Of a stretch of DNA of 64,000 nucleotides, positions 1 to 12,455 are shown in pieces; positions within the stretch are counted from its first letter, which is position 1, and each line of letters starts with the position of its first letter. A program made the translations under genes and the position numbers. The stretch lies in the NCBI GenBank assembly GCA_947650285.1, contig CANTFL010001283.1, forward strand, positions 124,001 through 188,000, read 5' to 3'. The notes below the pieces were generated by a model. That model saw nothing but the letters and a program-made list of their open reading frames with translations. It made no database searches and had not been told where the DNA came from. The stretch comes from Hyaloperonospora brassicae (Eukaryota > Oomycota > Peronosporomycetes > Peronosporales > Peronosporaceae).

Positions 1-960
1 TTTTGACCCGCAAGAACGTAGGCTTTAGCTACACAAACTTTTGACGCCATTTATTTTACTTTGTGTATTTCTAGGGTTACTGACTACGCGAAGACAGCTG
101 CATAATAAAGGGTCAGATACGCTGATACATATCAAATGTGAAACGAGAGGACATCGGTCCGTAAAGTTTATTTAAATAAACTTATAATCTTACCCCCTGC
201 GATAGAAACGTTGTGTTCATCTCCGTGGCATCAAAACCGGTTTATATGGATCATCATTAATATTACTTCCACGAGTAGTAGCTTCTTTGTGACAAACATA
301 TAAACCCACAAGCATTTTCTTGCTTATCATAGTTTATTTATCTTGCGTGCACAGGCTTGTATAATACTCAATAGTATAGCGCCCGCTGGACCTTGCGTGT
401 CACCAATCATCTCCTATACATTCAATGACATATATCTGGCAGAGGATAAACAAAGCACAGTCGAACTACCAATATGCAATTAGTAGACACATATGAACGA
501 AAAAATTCTCGCGTTTTGATGGCATACAGAATCTAGAGCACACCAGGGCTAGACGTACAATCGTACACGTGAAAGGGATCAACAAACCATGCTCTAAATT
601 GACAATTCTATTCTACTGTTTTGATAGTATACCTATGTGGCTGTCTGTCATCTTCGAAGGAATCGAAATCACTAATTTGATAAATGCCAATGTCAATATA
701 TTTAAATATGGAAGCTAACGCGAATTTAAAGGAATATCGCTTGATAACCTGTATCCTTATACACCCTCCTCGTTAGTGTCTAGTACACTATGAAGAATTA
801 ATTCAGTGCCTTCAATACACACTCACTGGGTAAAGGTTTCGTAGTTTAAACTGCGAATCTATCATTCCTTTTGTCCATCGGAGCTCAGACGGTAGACGAG
901 TGGTGGAGAAAGCTTAAAAACATAGGTGAATTTAATATGCTGTAATTATTTGTAACTTTG
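1..960. other. AT-rich DNA, nothing recognised
   Basis: No reading frame with recognisable protein content, no tRNA-like fold and no obvious repeat was seen on either strand. Base composition is typical of the AT-rich spacers elsewhere in the window. Confidence 0.5.
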
Positions 961-974
961 GCAAAGTCATCAAT

Positions 975-1560
975 CAAATTTTATGACATGGATCGGTGGC
1001 CATACAATTGAGGTGCCACTTACTGGTGGAAATGGTACCAAGTGATCTGGCGATCCAATGAGAGACGGAAGGTGATCCCACGGAGATCGACGGACCAATC
1101 CAACGGTCGGTCGAAGGATGGACGTGGAACGGTCTGAGAAGAGGCGCAGAAAGGGGTGATTTCCTTGGAACAATCTGGGACGAGTCGCAGATATAGGTGA
1201 TTTTTACGGTGCGATCTGTGGCGAGGGACTTGATTGAACCAGGCGACCGGTATGAACGGAGAAACGTACGTCTGAGATCAGGCGATGCGACGTGACTCTG
1301 TGACAAAGGTGTAGCATCCAGGTGATCGAAGATACACATCACCGATCTCCAATGGGAGTACTGATTTAGGTTAAGTATATACCGATCTGGAAGTGTGGAT
1401 GTTCGTGGAGGTCCGTGGGACCGTTGAGAGCACCGTGGATGGTCCCATTGTGCGGATAAACCCTTGAGGACGGTATTGGAGCTTGCAAAACGAATGGAAG
1501 AACATATAGGGCCGGATCGCACTGTGTCGATCCTCAACGATCTCCAATTGGGCATCAGAT
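975..1560. repeat. Degenerate GATC-rich tandem-repeat DNA
   Basis: Short units of roughly 19-24 bases rich in GATC, GGTGATC and CGATCT recur with many changes, giving a locally GC-richer block than its surroundings. Long open frames on the minus strand here are a by-product of the repeat and show no protein family. The block lies just before a relic LTR (about 1700-2790), the same arrangement as the 19-base arrays in the U3 of the gypsy LTRs at 22868 and 39575. I infer that it is the eroded U3 repeat region of that LTR; the exact unit could not be fixed by eye. Confidence 0.4.
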
Positions 1561-1699
1561 CGGCCATGTTCCCTGCTGAGTATGGATATATCGATGATGG
1601 AGCTATTGTATTATGATATACATGCTTGTGGAAGGTCCATGAGTGATGTCCCAAAAGTTCAGACCGAAAGAGTCAGTAATAGCCGGTTAAATGGACGTC

Positions 1700-2790
1700 G
1701 CACAATAGATTTTTACACATTTAGCATTTTATATACTATTTTGGACTTTTCGGTACCCAAATTGGGTATATGGTACCGTATTTGGGATTTGCTCCTTTTT
1801 GGTGTCTAGGTACGAAATCGGGAGTATTGGCGCTATCTTTGGAGCACAGGTCACGAGATTTCGACACGTGTTCAAGGGGGCGGTCAAGCTTGAAGGTGAT
1901 ATCGGTTTGGAGAGTGACCTACAATTTGGAATAGGCTTAAGGATAGGATGACTATTAGTTTGGTTGGATAATAAAACAGTTACCGTTTTTACATATAAAG
2001 CACGTCGCAGACTTCTCTTCCGGGCAGGATATTTGGCCTCCCGTCGATCAAGAGACGTCGCACGCGCCGTGTTTCGTGTACTCACCTTGGATTGTTTGGC
2101 CAAGGTGGTGTTAAGGTAACTCAACTCAACTCAAACTGCTAGGGTAGCAGCAAACAACGGTAAAGGAAAAGGATTTTGGTTACAAGATCGCGAGGCGGCT
2201 CAAGTGGTCAGAAGATCTGGACAAGGAGTTCAAGACAAGACCGAGCAAGACCGAAGCGATCTACAGGGCAGATCGGCGTGTTTCATTTTGGCGAAACATG
2301 CAACCGATCCACCCACATTGCGCACTCCCGGCAAGATCGGCCGATCCCGAGACCAGATCGGGCCGATCCCAACGCAAGATCGATGCAAGACTATTATTTG
2401 CTGAGTGAAGATTTCCGCACAGCGAAGACCCCGATCCCGAAGACAAATCGAGATCGGTGTGATCCAAGATCAAGATCGCGACATCTCCACATAGTGATCG
2501 CCTCGACTCAAGATCAAGATCGCGGAACCCCAGTTCGTGGTGCGAAGATTTCCGCACCGAAAGCAAACCCTCATCCCCAAATTCTCAGCGAGATCGACAT
2601 CTCCCAAGGCCATTACGAAGAGCTCAAGCCAGCCCAACCGACGGGTACAAAAGGTGAGCACAAGGTTATACAACAAAGCAAGGATCGGAGTACCCCCTCC
2701 GTGAGTCGGCAAGTCCGGGCAAGTGGAATTTCGACCCTCGCACAAGTACTTTTGTGAGATCGACTTCACCACATAACCTCTAGTTAGTCG
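1700..2790 (+). mobile_element. Relic solo LTR of a Ty3/gypsy element
   Basis: Blocks match the gypsy LTR at 33936-34823 in the same order: CTTGGATTGTTTGGCCAAGG at about 2091 corresponds to the CCTGGATTGTTTGGCCAGGG stretch there, and an AAGATCGCGAGRCGGCT..AAGTGGTCAGAA stretch near 2184 follows. GATC-rich sequence continues to a GAGATCGACTTCACCACA end at about 2775. No gag or pol follows, so it is a solo or orphan LTR of a related but diverged family. The open frame at 2176-2757 is repeat-derived. The left boundary is uncertain. Confidence 0.5.
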
Positions 2791-3630
2791 AGTTACACTT
2801 TTTTCCGCATACTTTATTTAAGGGTTCGCTTAATTTTTTTAGTAGTTTTAAGGGGCAGGTATGCGGAATTCTTTACATCATCACAAACTTTCTGGGATGT
2901 AATTCACATTGAATACCCTGATCTCTATTGATATAGCCTTGTCCACTAAGCCTCATTTTTGATCTACTGGCCGTATATCCACGCAAGCTGTCCAGTAATA
3001 TTGTATTTTATCGAAAAAGAAGAGTTCTTTTTCATTTAAAATTTAAAATATTATTCAAGTATCTAGCAAAGCTAGACAAGCAATGTAGGATCGACTTTTT
3101 GCGGAAGATGTTACTTTTTTGAGGTGTGGACGCTACATATATATTCTAGATGACATATCTGTTTGCGTCTTAATATGTCGATTGACGATAATAATGAGAT
3201 AGCACCTTAAATGACGTAAATATTTGACTATGCCCATGTATTTATCGAGTTCGATTGCTACTCATACTATTTATCATGCGCTTTACATAGGCGTCTCCGC
3301 GGAGCGGGTTTGCATCTCTTAGGCTTAACAGGGGTCATATATTCTGAATTTTTTAAGATCATCACTTCGTAGGCTTATTTCAGTCGTCCCACTAGATACG
3401 TCACCCGCGTTTAATCGCAGATATTGAGAAGGTCGTCCTTATCGGTAAAGGATAAATACACCGGGCATTATTGCTGAATAGATTATCACCTATCAGTCAG
3501 ACTTATTGTTTACATGACAACAGTGGTATCACATCCATGCCACATCACCTCGAATGTTACCGATAAAGCTAAGTGGAAACGCATTTGTAGAATAGCCACG
3601 TCAATTTGAAAAGAAATCCTCTGTTGCCAA
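2790..3630. other. AT-rich spacer, nothing recognised
   Basis: No gene, RNA or repeat could be supported on either strand. Confidence 0.5.
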
Positions 3631-3634
3631 ATGC

Positions 3635-4136
3635 ATGATGATGAGCCCTTCATCCACTTCCAGTACTGCTGCTACCACTGCTACGGTTGTATATGCTGAT
3701 ACCAATTCTGTCGCCACGAACAATCAGGATACGTTCCAAGTTGATGCTAGCCATATGCGTGCCGCCGCTGATCTATCACGGATCTGTGAAAAATCTCCAC
3801 TTGCCGGATCTTTTAATAGTCAAAAGAAGGCTATAGAGACTTATAAATAGTACGCAGTACGCGAAGGATTTGCTATAAGTGTATCTCGCAGCTGTTCTTT
3901 TTTTGCCCCAAGCGCATTATTCTCACATTTTGCAGGAAAAACTTAATATGCGAAACCACATTCGCTATTTAATGCGAAATCGCGGCACAGAAATGGTCGC
4001 CTCTTCATACGAGCTCGGGATCACGAATGACAAAACGCCCCAGAAGAAAGTGCCTGATCCACTCTTCGTGTGCATAAATGCCACAACGGTCACTCGCGTT
4101 GTATCGGCAAGACCACGCTCTCAGCGCTACCTGTAG
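3635..4136 (+). other. Weak coding-like stretch, unrecognised
   Basis: A frame starting at an ATG at 3635 gives 71 residues, rich in Ser, Thr and Ala at the N-terminus and more mixed and charged afterwards (motif RAAADLSRICEK), stopping at 3850. A second frame from about 3879 to 4136 has ordinary amino-acid composition. Local GC is higher than in the flanks. The two could be exons or relics of one gene, but I found no convincing splice pair and no family. It may also be chance. Confidence 0.2.
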
Positions 4137-4139
4137 CGC

Positions 4140-7090
4140 GGCGCGAGACGAGAGAAATCGACATTGATTATCCAGATGTAACAAGATGAAGCTGCTCCAG
4201 GGGTATGTATGCGTGTTGAAGTCACGTACATCAAGTCACTATCTCTTTTGATGTCTATATGTGATTATTCTAGGATATATTATATTAGTTTATGGAGGCG
4301 GGTGTTTATAAATGCAAAGGTTGTCCACAATATCGTTCAGACTGCAAACAAAAAGGCACTTGGTAGAAAATGACGCACGGAAGCTCTGCTGCAGCACATG
4401 TGGGACCAGATATTTTATCCACGGCTGCAGAGTTAATCCGCGGGTGCATTTTTCGTTAACTTTTTATTTATTTGTATAAAAAAGCGAGGCCTAACCATGT
4501 TACAGGTGTATTTCTGATAGGCTCTTCCTGTAAAATTCATGTTGACGTGGCCTAAAAGTAATACCATTGGAGACATATACACATTAAGTCTAATGGATAG
4601 GCGCTGATGTATTTAGAAAAAATGCTTAATGTATGTAGCCTCTTCCTTCTTTATCGGTTTAGTTTCAATATTTAATGGATGAGTTTGACCTTTGCGTGCA
4701 ATCCTCATGACCCACTTTTTTTACGCTGTCATTCAAATACAGTTAAGCGGGAGTAGATTGTCTTCTGCCAAAGAACTTAACAGACGCTGCGGCACCAATT
4801 TTTACTGGACACAAATATACAATCGTAATGATTTGAGCATTTATCACGCGTGGATAGAAAACAGTTTATATATAATGCCATTTCATTTTTATCAGATTTA
4901 TACGTAGCCGTCGGGGACAAATTATTGCAGCTTATTACTCCTGGTTTTTTAATAATAGCATGAAAAATGTTATGTTCTGTGTAAGTATATTTTACACTTT
5001 GGTACGGAATAAACTGTTTGTAGCGGTTGGACTGCAAGTATTATGTATTTAATCGGATATCAAGCCTCTTTAAATTGGTTTGGACATATAAGCTCATTAT
5101 AGAAGACCTTTAAAAATTTACGCTCATAGAGTAGGGAGACTTTTACATCTAAATTTATTTTCAAAATGAACAAGCTGGAATGCGGCACTACAAAACTAAA
5201 CAAATGAGATTTGGATAGCTCAACGCCCTTTAGAGTGATTCATTGTACCAGTGCAGGAAATATGAACTTGAGCGAAATAATGGGGAATTGTAATAATCTG
5301 TTCACCTATATTGAAATTGAGTATCCAATTTTGGCAATTTTTGGTATATTGACGAAGCTAGAAATCTAATTGCTGAAAACTTTTGCTTGTAAAGTTTTGT
5401 AATTGCTTCGTATATGAACGTGAAATTTACCACGGTCATACTATTTTTAGATCGGTTTACTGCTTAGTAAAATTGATTAGGCATCTTTTTCCGCTTAATT
5501 TTGAGTACGGGCTAGTGGAGTGGGGTCATAATGGCTATCGATTACATCCATATCATACAGAAGTGAGCACCTTGCCTATGTTACATGGGAAGGTCGAACC
5601 TTATAGAGAAAATTGTACGCTGCTTTGATTTTGATAATACATGAGCATTGGAAAGACCAAGTCAACTGCATTTCATGCTTTAAAAAGAGACACAACGTCG
5701 CGAAGGCCTAGTGGCAGATGGTAAAAAGTGTTAGTTTCGAAAATTTAATATGTACCGCAGCATTAAGATTGATCGTGCTACCTAATAAAGGTGGACATTA
5801 TATTTGTAAAAAAATATGGAGGTCGGATGGGACTTTAGCTGTTTGACATGAATTTTTAGTTAAGTATATAGTATAACAGTTGATTCTTGATTTTATTGCC
5901 GTTATAAATGTAAAATCTCATGTGAAGTAGTAAATAAATATTTTCAAGTGCGATATGGCTATATTTTGGCATGCAAGATTACAGTGAACAAGTAGAACTT
6001 TGTATCGTGAGAATTTGTCATTGTTTAAGGTACCACAGGTGTGGGCATGGTCCTAAGTAAATCAAACCTATCATTGGAATCGTCGATTGATACCTGAAAA
6101 CAAATGTCCACACACGGACACCGCATAAAAGGAAAAAATATTAGGGTTATGCCGTTGTCTTTGATTGGGCTAAGCAGTGCCAAAAATAACTTTACACAGA
6201 GAAGGATCAATTTAACGGTTCTCAGTAAAAAAATGACTGAAGAAATTTAGCGTATTTACATAAGTCCAACAAATCTAATCTCGACCCCGTATTACTGTTG
6301 GACAGGTTAGAGCTAAGCAGACACTGGTCAATTTGAAATGTTTCTCCGTAAAATTGACGTATGACTCAAATAGGGTGCAATATTTCCCGAATTCTATCTC
6401 CGACAAGGCCCTGATAGTGGCCATCTCTACCAACGGATGAATGACTATCTATATCTTTCACTGTGGCATGTGTGTGAGCACGAAATGAAGACTTGTTTGC
6501 AAAGCAATAGAAAGGTGTAAGAACATTTTTCGTTTGTCGAATTAGGCTGACAAGAGCAATTCGGACTGTTGACGAAATACCAATAAATGGATGCCAAAGA
6601 TAAGATATTGCTTGTATCACATAGAATTTGTAATCGGAACTATAAAAAGGCCTCACTTATCACGGAATAAAAAGTGCAGACTATTGTTTTTGAATGATTA
6701 ATATAATTGAGCTAATAAAAAAGTTTATTTCTATATTATAACGAAAATATTAAGATGCCCCACATATTAAATAAAAAATAGATCCCAATTATTTCGAAAA
6801 AAGTGTATTGCGTCCTGATACACTTAATCCAATGTGGCATACATGAACATCACGTCATTAAAACTGAATATAAATACATATATGTAGGGTCAGCCGTATT
6901 AGCAATGTAAAATAACGACGAACAGCACCTAATTTTTAGATTCTTTATTCATTGGTATACTAAAATAGGATCGATATAACTGAATCCGTCTCTAAATACA
7001 TACTACAATAAGATCGGCATAACTTAATCCGTCGGTAAATTCGTTAAAAGAGTGATTGACGACGTTACAAAGCCAAGTGCACATAAGATG
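4140..7090. other. AT-rich spacer, nothing firmly recognised
   Basis: Several short frames of 60-96 codons occur on both strands, but they have AT-biased composition and no motif. A small Cys-containing frame near 4290-4365 (KCKGCPQYRSDCKQ) has a zinc-finger-like look but stops at once. No gene is claimed. Confidence 0.45.
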
Positions 7091-7099
7091 AATGTCCTT

Positions 7100-7480
7100 T
7101 TGTTGTACAGTTTTCGTTCTCGCAGCCAAAACATCAACAATAGCAACAGAGTAACAACAATAGCAACAGAGTAGCAACAAGAGCAACAACTACAGCAACA
7201 GCAGTAGCAGAATCAACGACTATAACAATTAAATATTTCCACAGAAACGACGATGACAACAGCAATTAATTTGGTATCAACAACATGAGCACCCACTGAC
7301 GGTACTTACAGCCGCGGTTGATGATGCGTAGACGCGTAAACATAATCATATCTGGCGTCTGCGCCCGCAACTGGTGGTAGCAAGCGCAGCACGCCCGTGG
7401 CAATATTGTACGCGCAATTTTCCGAACAGGGCAGGGAGTTAAATACGGCCGTAAAATGGGAATTAAAAAAATTATAAAGT
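7100..7480 (-). repeat. Dispersed repeat copy A, GC-rich head and GTT/GCT tail
   Basis: Read on the minus strand, a GC-rich head (7480 down to about 7310) is followed by a run of GTT and GCT triplets (about 7250 down to 7130). The head matches copies at 51780-51960 and 58925-59110, sharing GTGCTGCGCTTGC and CCAGTTGCGGGCGCAGACG. In all three copies the same frame reads a related peptide; here it includes GVLRLLPPVAGADARY and ends at a stop near 7306. The element is not identified. A simple-repeat 3' tail is typical of retroposons, but no tRNA-like promoter boxes were seen. Confidence 0.6.
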
Positions 7481-7499
7481 ACTTGCGCTTTTATATGTA

Positions 7500-8290
7500 C
7501 TACATTTTTTAAGCACACTGGGATGTAAAGCCTTTTTAATTTGGTATTATTTGTGACTTGTTTATACTTATTATACTGTTTTGAGCGTTTCTTTTAACTT
7601 TGCAATTTAAAGGGAAATTAAAATTCTTGATTAGTTAAAAAGATTTCAAATTTCGCTATATAATTTCTATTGATAAAATTATATGATACGATTGTTTTTG
7701 TCGTGTAAACTGTAGAGCATCTTAAGACATCTTTGTTTACCGAAAAAGGATCTATGATCCCTGGGGTATCGTAACGAACATTAGCAAGCTTAGTAGATCA
7801 ACAAATAAAAGATTTTTAATAATATAGCCATTTTTGCAAATTATTTGATTGAATGACAGCTACTGTACGATATAATAATAAGCAGCAATCTCCAATGGTC
7901 TTTTCGCTTGTTCATACAAAATAAATTGCGTTAAAAAATGATTGATTTAAAATTTGGGCGAGACATACTTTTGTATAAACTTCTGATCCGGTCAATGAAA
8001 CGAGGTACAAACATATTTGGGAAACTGTACAACCTAAGATTTAGTATATTATATATTCAATAATATACTGTGTTATATTGGATTCCGTAGCAAATAATCG
8101 GATTGTTAGTGCCAAGTATAATTCATTTATTACAAATGAGTGAATGTTTCGCATTTAAGCAAATTATTTTTGCATTTTGATTTTAATTAGCGATTTACAG
8201 TGATTGCATTGCCCACATCACTTGTTTGGTAGAAAGCGAAAGAAATACGGTCGCTAATCAATAAACGCGCATCAAAGCATACTAGGTATT
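7500..8290. other. AT-rich spacer, nothing recognised
   Basis: AT-rich on both strands with frequent stops. No gene or repeat was supported. Confidence 0.5.
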
Positions 8291-8296
8291 AGACTT

Positions 8297-8458
8297 TTAG
8301 ACCTGGAAGGTGTGCAGCGCCATACGCTGCAATCCGAATATTAAAGCGACGCTGAATGCCACAATTTGATTGGGGGCACATATAAAGATGATAAACAGTA
8401 AAGTAAGTTTAATGAAGCGAGTGTTCTGATCAACACCACCGATGTCGTAGAGCATCAT
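8297..8458 (-). pseudogene. Small hydrophobic membrane-protein relic
   Basis: A 53-codon minus-strand frame from tandem ATGs at 8458 reads MMLYDIGGVDQNTRFIKL, then a strongly hydrophobic span of about 25 residues (LLFIIFICAP, then VAFSVALIFG), and stops at 8297. The frame stays open upstream to about 8508 without another ATG. Composition is unlike the surrounding AT-rich noise, so it resembles one exon or a fragment of a real integral membrane protein. The family is not recognised. It could instead be a genuine small protein. Confidence 0.35.
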
Positions 8459-8509
8459 AGGGTTTGCAATATTATATACAAGGTCAATTTTACTCTTGAA
8501 CGACTTGGG

Positions 8510-9105
8510 TCATGAATTAATCTACTTCTTGTGCTAGATCTATTATCTGGTACAAGCAGAAATCAGCCTATGGTGTTGGTTATGTTGGAACATGGTGAAG
8601 CATTTTAGGTTTTAGGATTAACGTATTTGGTGCACTGACATAAAAGTCGTCAATAATAAAAAAACAGCCTTTAGTTATTCCTGTCAAAAACTTATTTGAC
8701 CTCATATGCCTTTAGAAATACAGCCCAAAGCAAATCGGTAAGGTGTAAGATCACATGATTGCCACAGAAACGGTATAATTTAAAAAAAGGCGTACGAATC
8801 GTAATTTTGACGGCTTGATACTAGAGATCAAACCTTAAATAAATACCGGTGGTGGAAGGAAAACGGCGATTGACTGTATATAATATTACCATTTATTAAG
8901 TATAAAACCAAGAACGTCGAGGGAAAATGCTTACTAATAAGGCCGATACATTATGTCTTGGTTCCACGATATTAGCTCCGATACTTTCGGTACAAGTCGA
9001 ATACATTGTGCAAGTGGACTGACCGTTTGAGTAGTAAGTAGGAAATAATCATGAAGTAGTATGTATAAATTAATTTCTTACATATAACCAATCCTTCGCA
9101 CAGGT
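8510..9105. other. AT-rich spacer, nothing recognised
   Basis: No coding frame, RNA or repeat was supported. Confidence 0.5.
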
Positions 9106-9111
9106 CGATGC

Positions 9112-9461
9112 TGTTGGAAGTGGAGATGTCATAGCGGACACTACTTTCCGGGTCGACGCCCCAGCTGCCAGGTTTGGTAGCTGTAGTGGATAATTTGTGT
9201 GGTTACACGAAGTTCTAGAAGGTTCTTAGTCGTTGAGCGCAGGATAGATCAAGATCTCACTTCTAGATTAATTTAACCAATGACGAGGCCCCCGGCGGGG
9301 GGCCGGAACGCGTCTGGCGCGCGTTTTAATATAGAAGTCATTAACCATACTTTCTTCTATTTCCTACTGATGCAACTGGAGAAGACAAAATTGTCTATCT
9401 ATGAATATGCTTCGTATATATCTTTATTATAAGTACCTTTTCCACTCGGACCATATTACAC
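9112..9461 (+). mobile_element. Probable Copia-type solo LTR
   Basis: The stretch begins TGTTGGAAGTGGAGATG, the TGTTGG start usual for Ty1/Copia LTRs. It contains an ordered series (a GGGTCGAC block, GAGCGCAGGATAGATCA, ATCTCACTTCTAGATTA, the GC palindrome at 9287, ACGCGTCTGGCGCGCG) that I recall from Phytophthora Copia LTRs. It runs into ACTGGAGAAGACA and a run-out near 9461. No primer-binding site or gag-pol follows and no target duplication was seen, so it is a solo or truncated LTR. The family assignment rests on memory; the 3' end is approximate. Confidence 0.5.
9287..9304. repeat. GC-rich perfect-type palindrome
   Basis: GGCCCCCGGCGGGGGGCC can fold into a short all-GC stem, conspicuous in AT-rich DNA. 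It sits in the middle of the Copia-like LTR, so it may act in RNA structure or termination of the element's transcript. Confidence 0.6.
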
Positions 9462-11700
9462 TGTAGGAGACAATCTTGAGGTAGGATTTAAATGAAGTTA
9501 AATGTATTTAGTTGGTAAATTATGATACGCTTCGATATTAACATGAAAATTCGATCGTCTTTACTTGTTTACAATCTTTTCTATGGTATGATTGGATATA
9601 TATGTGGATACAGTAGAGTCTGCGTAATTTACTCGTTTCTTGTATATAATCGTCCTTTTAAAATATAGATTTCGGGCCCCATGTTGGGCCCAGGCCAAAT
9701 ATTAAATCTCCCCCTTATATATCATATAAGCTAGAGTTTTTTCACCATACAAAATATAAACCATTGCCGAGGGTCCACTACAAATTTTTTTTCAGAGTTT
9801 CGTTGCTCAGGGCATTTTTGCTGAAGCTTCCCCACCTGATCCTGCATCTTCTGAATTCTGATTAAGTGCAATATGTAGTCTCCTACTGCACTCATAAAGT
9901 CTTGAGATCTGACAGCATCTATGCAGCGTTCCGAAGAGGAACGGGCGGTGCGGCCACGCTAATCCACAAAAGCTACAAGCTCATATGAAACGATCATGCC
10001 GAGGCGCCTCTATCACAACATGTATCACATTTCGATATAATATTACCCCCCAATTCTGCTACATAATGATAATTTCTTTATTTAATCATAATTGGCGGTC
10101 CTAGCTATAAAAAAAGGGAGACTTAATTGTTAATCAACTGAAAATTCCACAAAATATATTTGTCGTGTCAGGTAGCCAGAATGATTCTGAACCTAGGTGT
10201 ATAAGAAGAAAAGAGGGCCCAAAAAATTAGCTCACAGCTTGGAATTCCATAACGGTAGAGATAATGGACCACACAGCTGTGAAGTATTGGAAAGAATCGT
10301 ATACACCTATTGTAAACGCAAAGTGGCTATGAAATGTAGAGGAACTGTTCGTCATGATTAATAGAGGAAAGTTTGGTAAAATCTTTGATCAGAAGCGAGA
10401 GCTGCGAACATATTTGGAACGCGTCAGGAATGAGTGAGAGACGTGATGAATGTTTATCAACAGATAATATATATTTGTACCAAACAGAATATTATATTGT
10501 AGTTAAATTATACCAGGTCTGTAGCTGTGATCAGTGTCGTTCGTATAAGGGCAGCATTTTGTTTAATAATATCGAAAGGCACTTAGTGCCAAGTGCTGCT
10601 ATAAGTTCTCAGACGATGACGCTTTTGATCATTTTATATTAAATTAAACATAAATTTTAAGTGGAGTGAATTGGAAGGGTTTATGCAAAAGAAGACTAAA
10701 CGCAATGCTTCGAGATGCGACCAACCCTCATGTGACGAGAAACGATTAAAAGTTATAGCCACTTAAAACTTCCCCCCCCCGCAGATGTCTCCCGTAAGTG
10801 GCACATATTTAAGTATAATATTACAGATTGCTGGTGTTTAAAGACGTGGTCTAGTTATGAAGTTGATCGATTTATATTATATTTTGTGTTGACAAATTTG
10901 TAAATTGAAGATAGCTGAAACTAAAAAATCCTTTTCGCGCTTCATCTAAATGCAAAAACTATATATTTGTCAAAGCAAAAGATATGGCTGTCTTGTAGAG
11001 AATATGTGCAGTGTCTGTAGCTGCAAATTATATCAATATATTATCAAGTATGGTGAGGTCTACTCACAACCCATTGCGCGCGTCAAGCAGAGATTGGTAT
11101 GATGCTTCAATAGCCTGTAATAATCAGTGAGTAAACTCGTCAGTCATGAAAACAATATCGATGTTAGTATATGTTTGGAGAATATTCAAAATTAAATTTT
11201 AAATAGCCATTTCTTACGAATGGCAATATCTTTCAAAACGGTTACATCGGAACTGAACCCATTATTATTTGATATAACATTGTCTTCTTCTACTCATTGC
11301 CAAAATTTATGTTGGAATGCTGCCAGTCTAGGCCTATCAATAACTTGTATTTACTTATGCGTTGTGCTCGCAGCTGCTGCCACTTTAACCGCTAAAAGGT
11401 CAATCCCCTTAAAGTGGAATAATATGTATTAGGATATTGTGGATAAGATACGAATTCTGGCATTGATATGATGGATATTGTCTGCAAAATTACAATTTCT
11501 TCATTGCATCAGCTAAAATTTTATCTTTGTTGGTGCATATTTTCGATGTAATATTAGAGCGTCCCTCATTCTAATGACAGGGCCAAACACCCTGATAGTA
11601 TTATGCAGCCGCTAGCATCCATCAACCTTAGAGTGAAAAAGCACTAAATTTGAATGGACATCGTAAGTAGACGAATCAAAAACTATGATTTTATCAGACA
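9462..11700. other. AT-rich spacer with one coding-like relic
   Basis: Mostly unrecognised. On the minus strand a frame open from about 9962 to a stop at 9731 has ordinary, charged, coiled-coil-like composition (includes AVGDYILHLIRIQKMQDQVG), with an ATG at 9895. It may be a fragment of a transposon protein or host gene, family unknown. A C-rich run of ten lies near 10772. The rest holds no supported gene. Confidence 0.35.
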
Positions 11701-11710
11701 ACATTAAACA

Positions 11711-12357
11711 ATGAACGAAAAAGTGCCCCAAGTCTTTGCTAGCGTGGAGCAGACGCTAGCAGCAGTGGAGGAGCATCTAGTCGTGCTTTCCACGACTTCT
11801 CTGGAAGACTTTATGGCCCCTCTCAGCTATCTGGAGCGTGCGAAGGTGCAGGTTTCATTGGGTACGTCTCGTCACGCGCCATCTGAGAGTTAAGTTGACT
11901 ACTCACAATCACGTTTTTTTTGCTATGCTACAATGACAATAGCCTACACAATCAATGCGCTACTATTTGTGTTTTTAAAGACACAAGGAGTGTCTTCTAG
12001 CGACATCCGGCAAATGCATGTCAAGCAAGAACTGGTACGCCCGTCATTGCAAAGATCTTAATTTTGTAACCAAGTGTGCGAGCCGTACTGTTGTCATAGG
12101 AACGCGTGCAATCTTTTATCAAGAAGATCAAAGAGGCGGAAGAACTGACAAAAGGCCCGAAATTATTGCTGGACAAGGATGCTTCCAAACGTTTCATTCA
12201 TAACGCGCTAAGCGCTGACCAAGTGTACGTGGACGCACTAAAGGCGGAGAAGAAAAGTGAGGTTGTTGATGAGGCACAAGTGCAGACAACAAGCAAAGGA
12301 AAACGAGGGGCTTCTGTTTCGAAGGGCAAGAAGAATAAGCGCCAGCGCGAACAATAG
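11711..12357 (+). CDS. C1D/Rrp47 (Lrp1) family nuclear exosome cofactor
   Basis: Three exons, 11711-11861, 11943-12034 and 12100-12357, encode 166 residues of the Sas10/Utp3/C1D family. Known members bind RNA and the exosome nuclease Rrp6 in the nucleus and help 3' processing of rRNA and snoRNA. Support: residues 1-50 are helical and acidic, the first junction restores AYTINALLFVFLKTQGV, the family core, and the second restores VKQELERVQSFIKKIKEAEE. The tail after about residue 120 is Lys-rich and ends in KGKKNKRQREQ, as in nuclear family members. Introns are 81 bp (GTACGT..TAG) and 65 bp (GTACGC..TAG) and both junctions keep frame. Length is normal for the family. It converges on PEX10 with 98 bp between the stops. 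Confidence 0.9.
11862..11942 (+). other. Intron 1 of the C1D-family gene
   Basis: GT..AG intron of 81 bp with a GTACGT donor and a T-rich tract before TAG. It interrupts codon 51 after its first base. Confidence 0.85.
12035..12099 (+). other. Intron 2 of the C1D-family gene
   Basis: GT..AG intron of 65 bp, phase 0. It contains in-frame stops, and its removal joins KQEL to ERVQSF, which matches the family. Confidence 0.85.
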
Positions 12358-12455
12358 CTGGACTTATGGCGACATGATGCAGATCAATATTGCAATTGTG
12401 CGATTTCGTTACGTATCGTTGCCTTCGGAAACTGTCACACCTTTGCGTAGCTACA

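Noticed and set aside
974..1654. 226-codon minus frame
   Set aside because: Runs through degenerate tandem repeats and lacks family signals; open by repeat composition.
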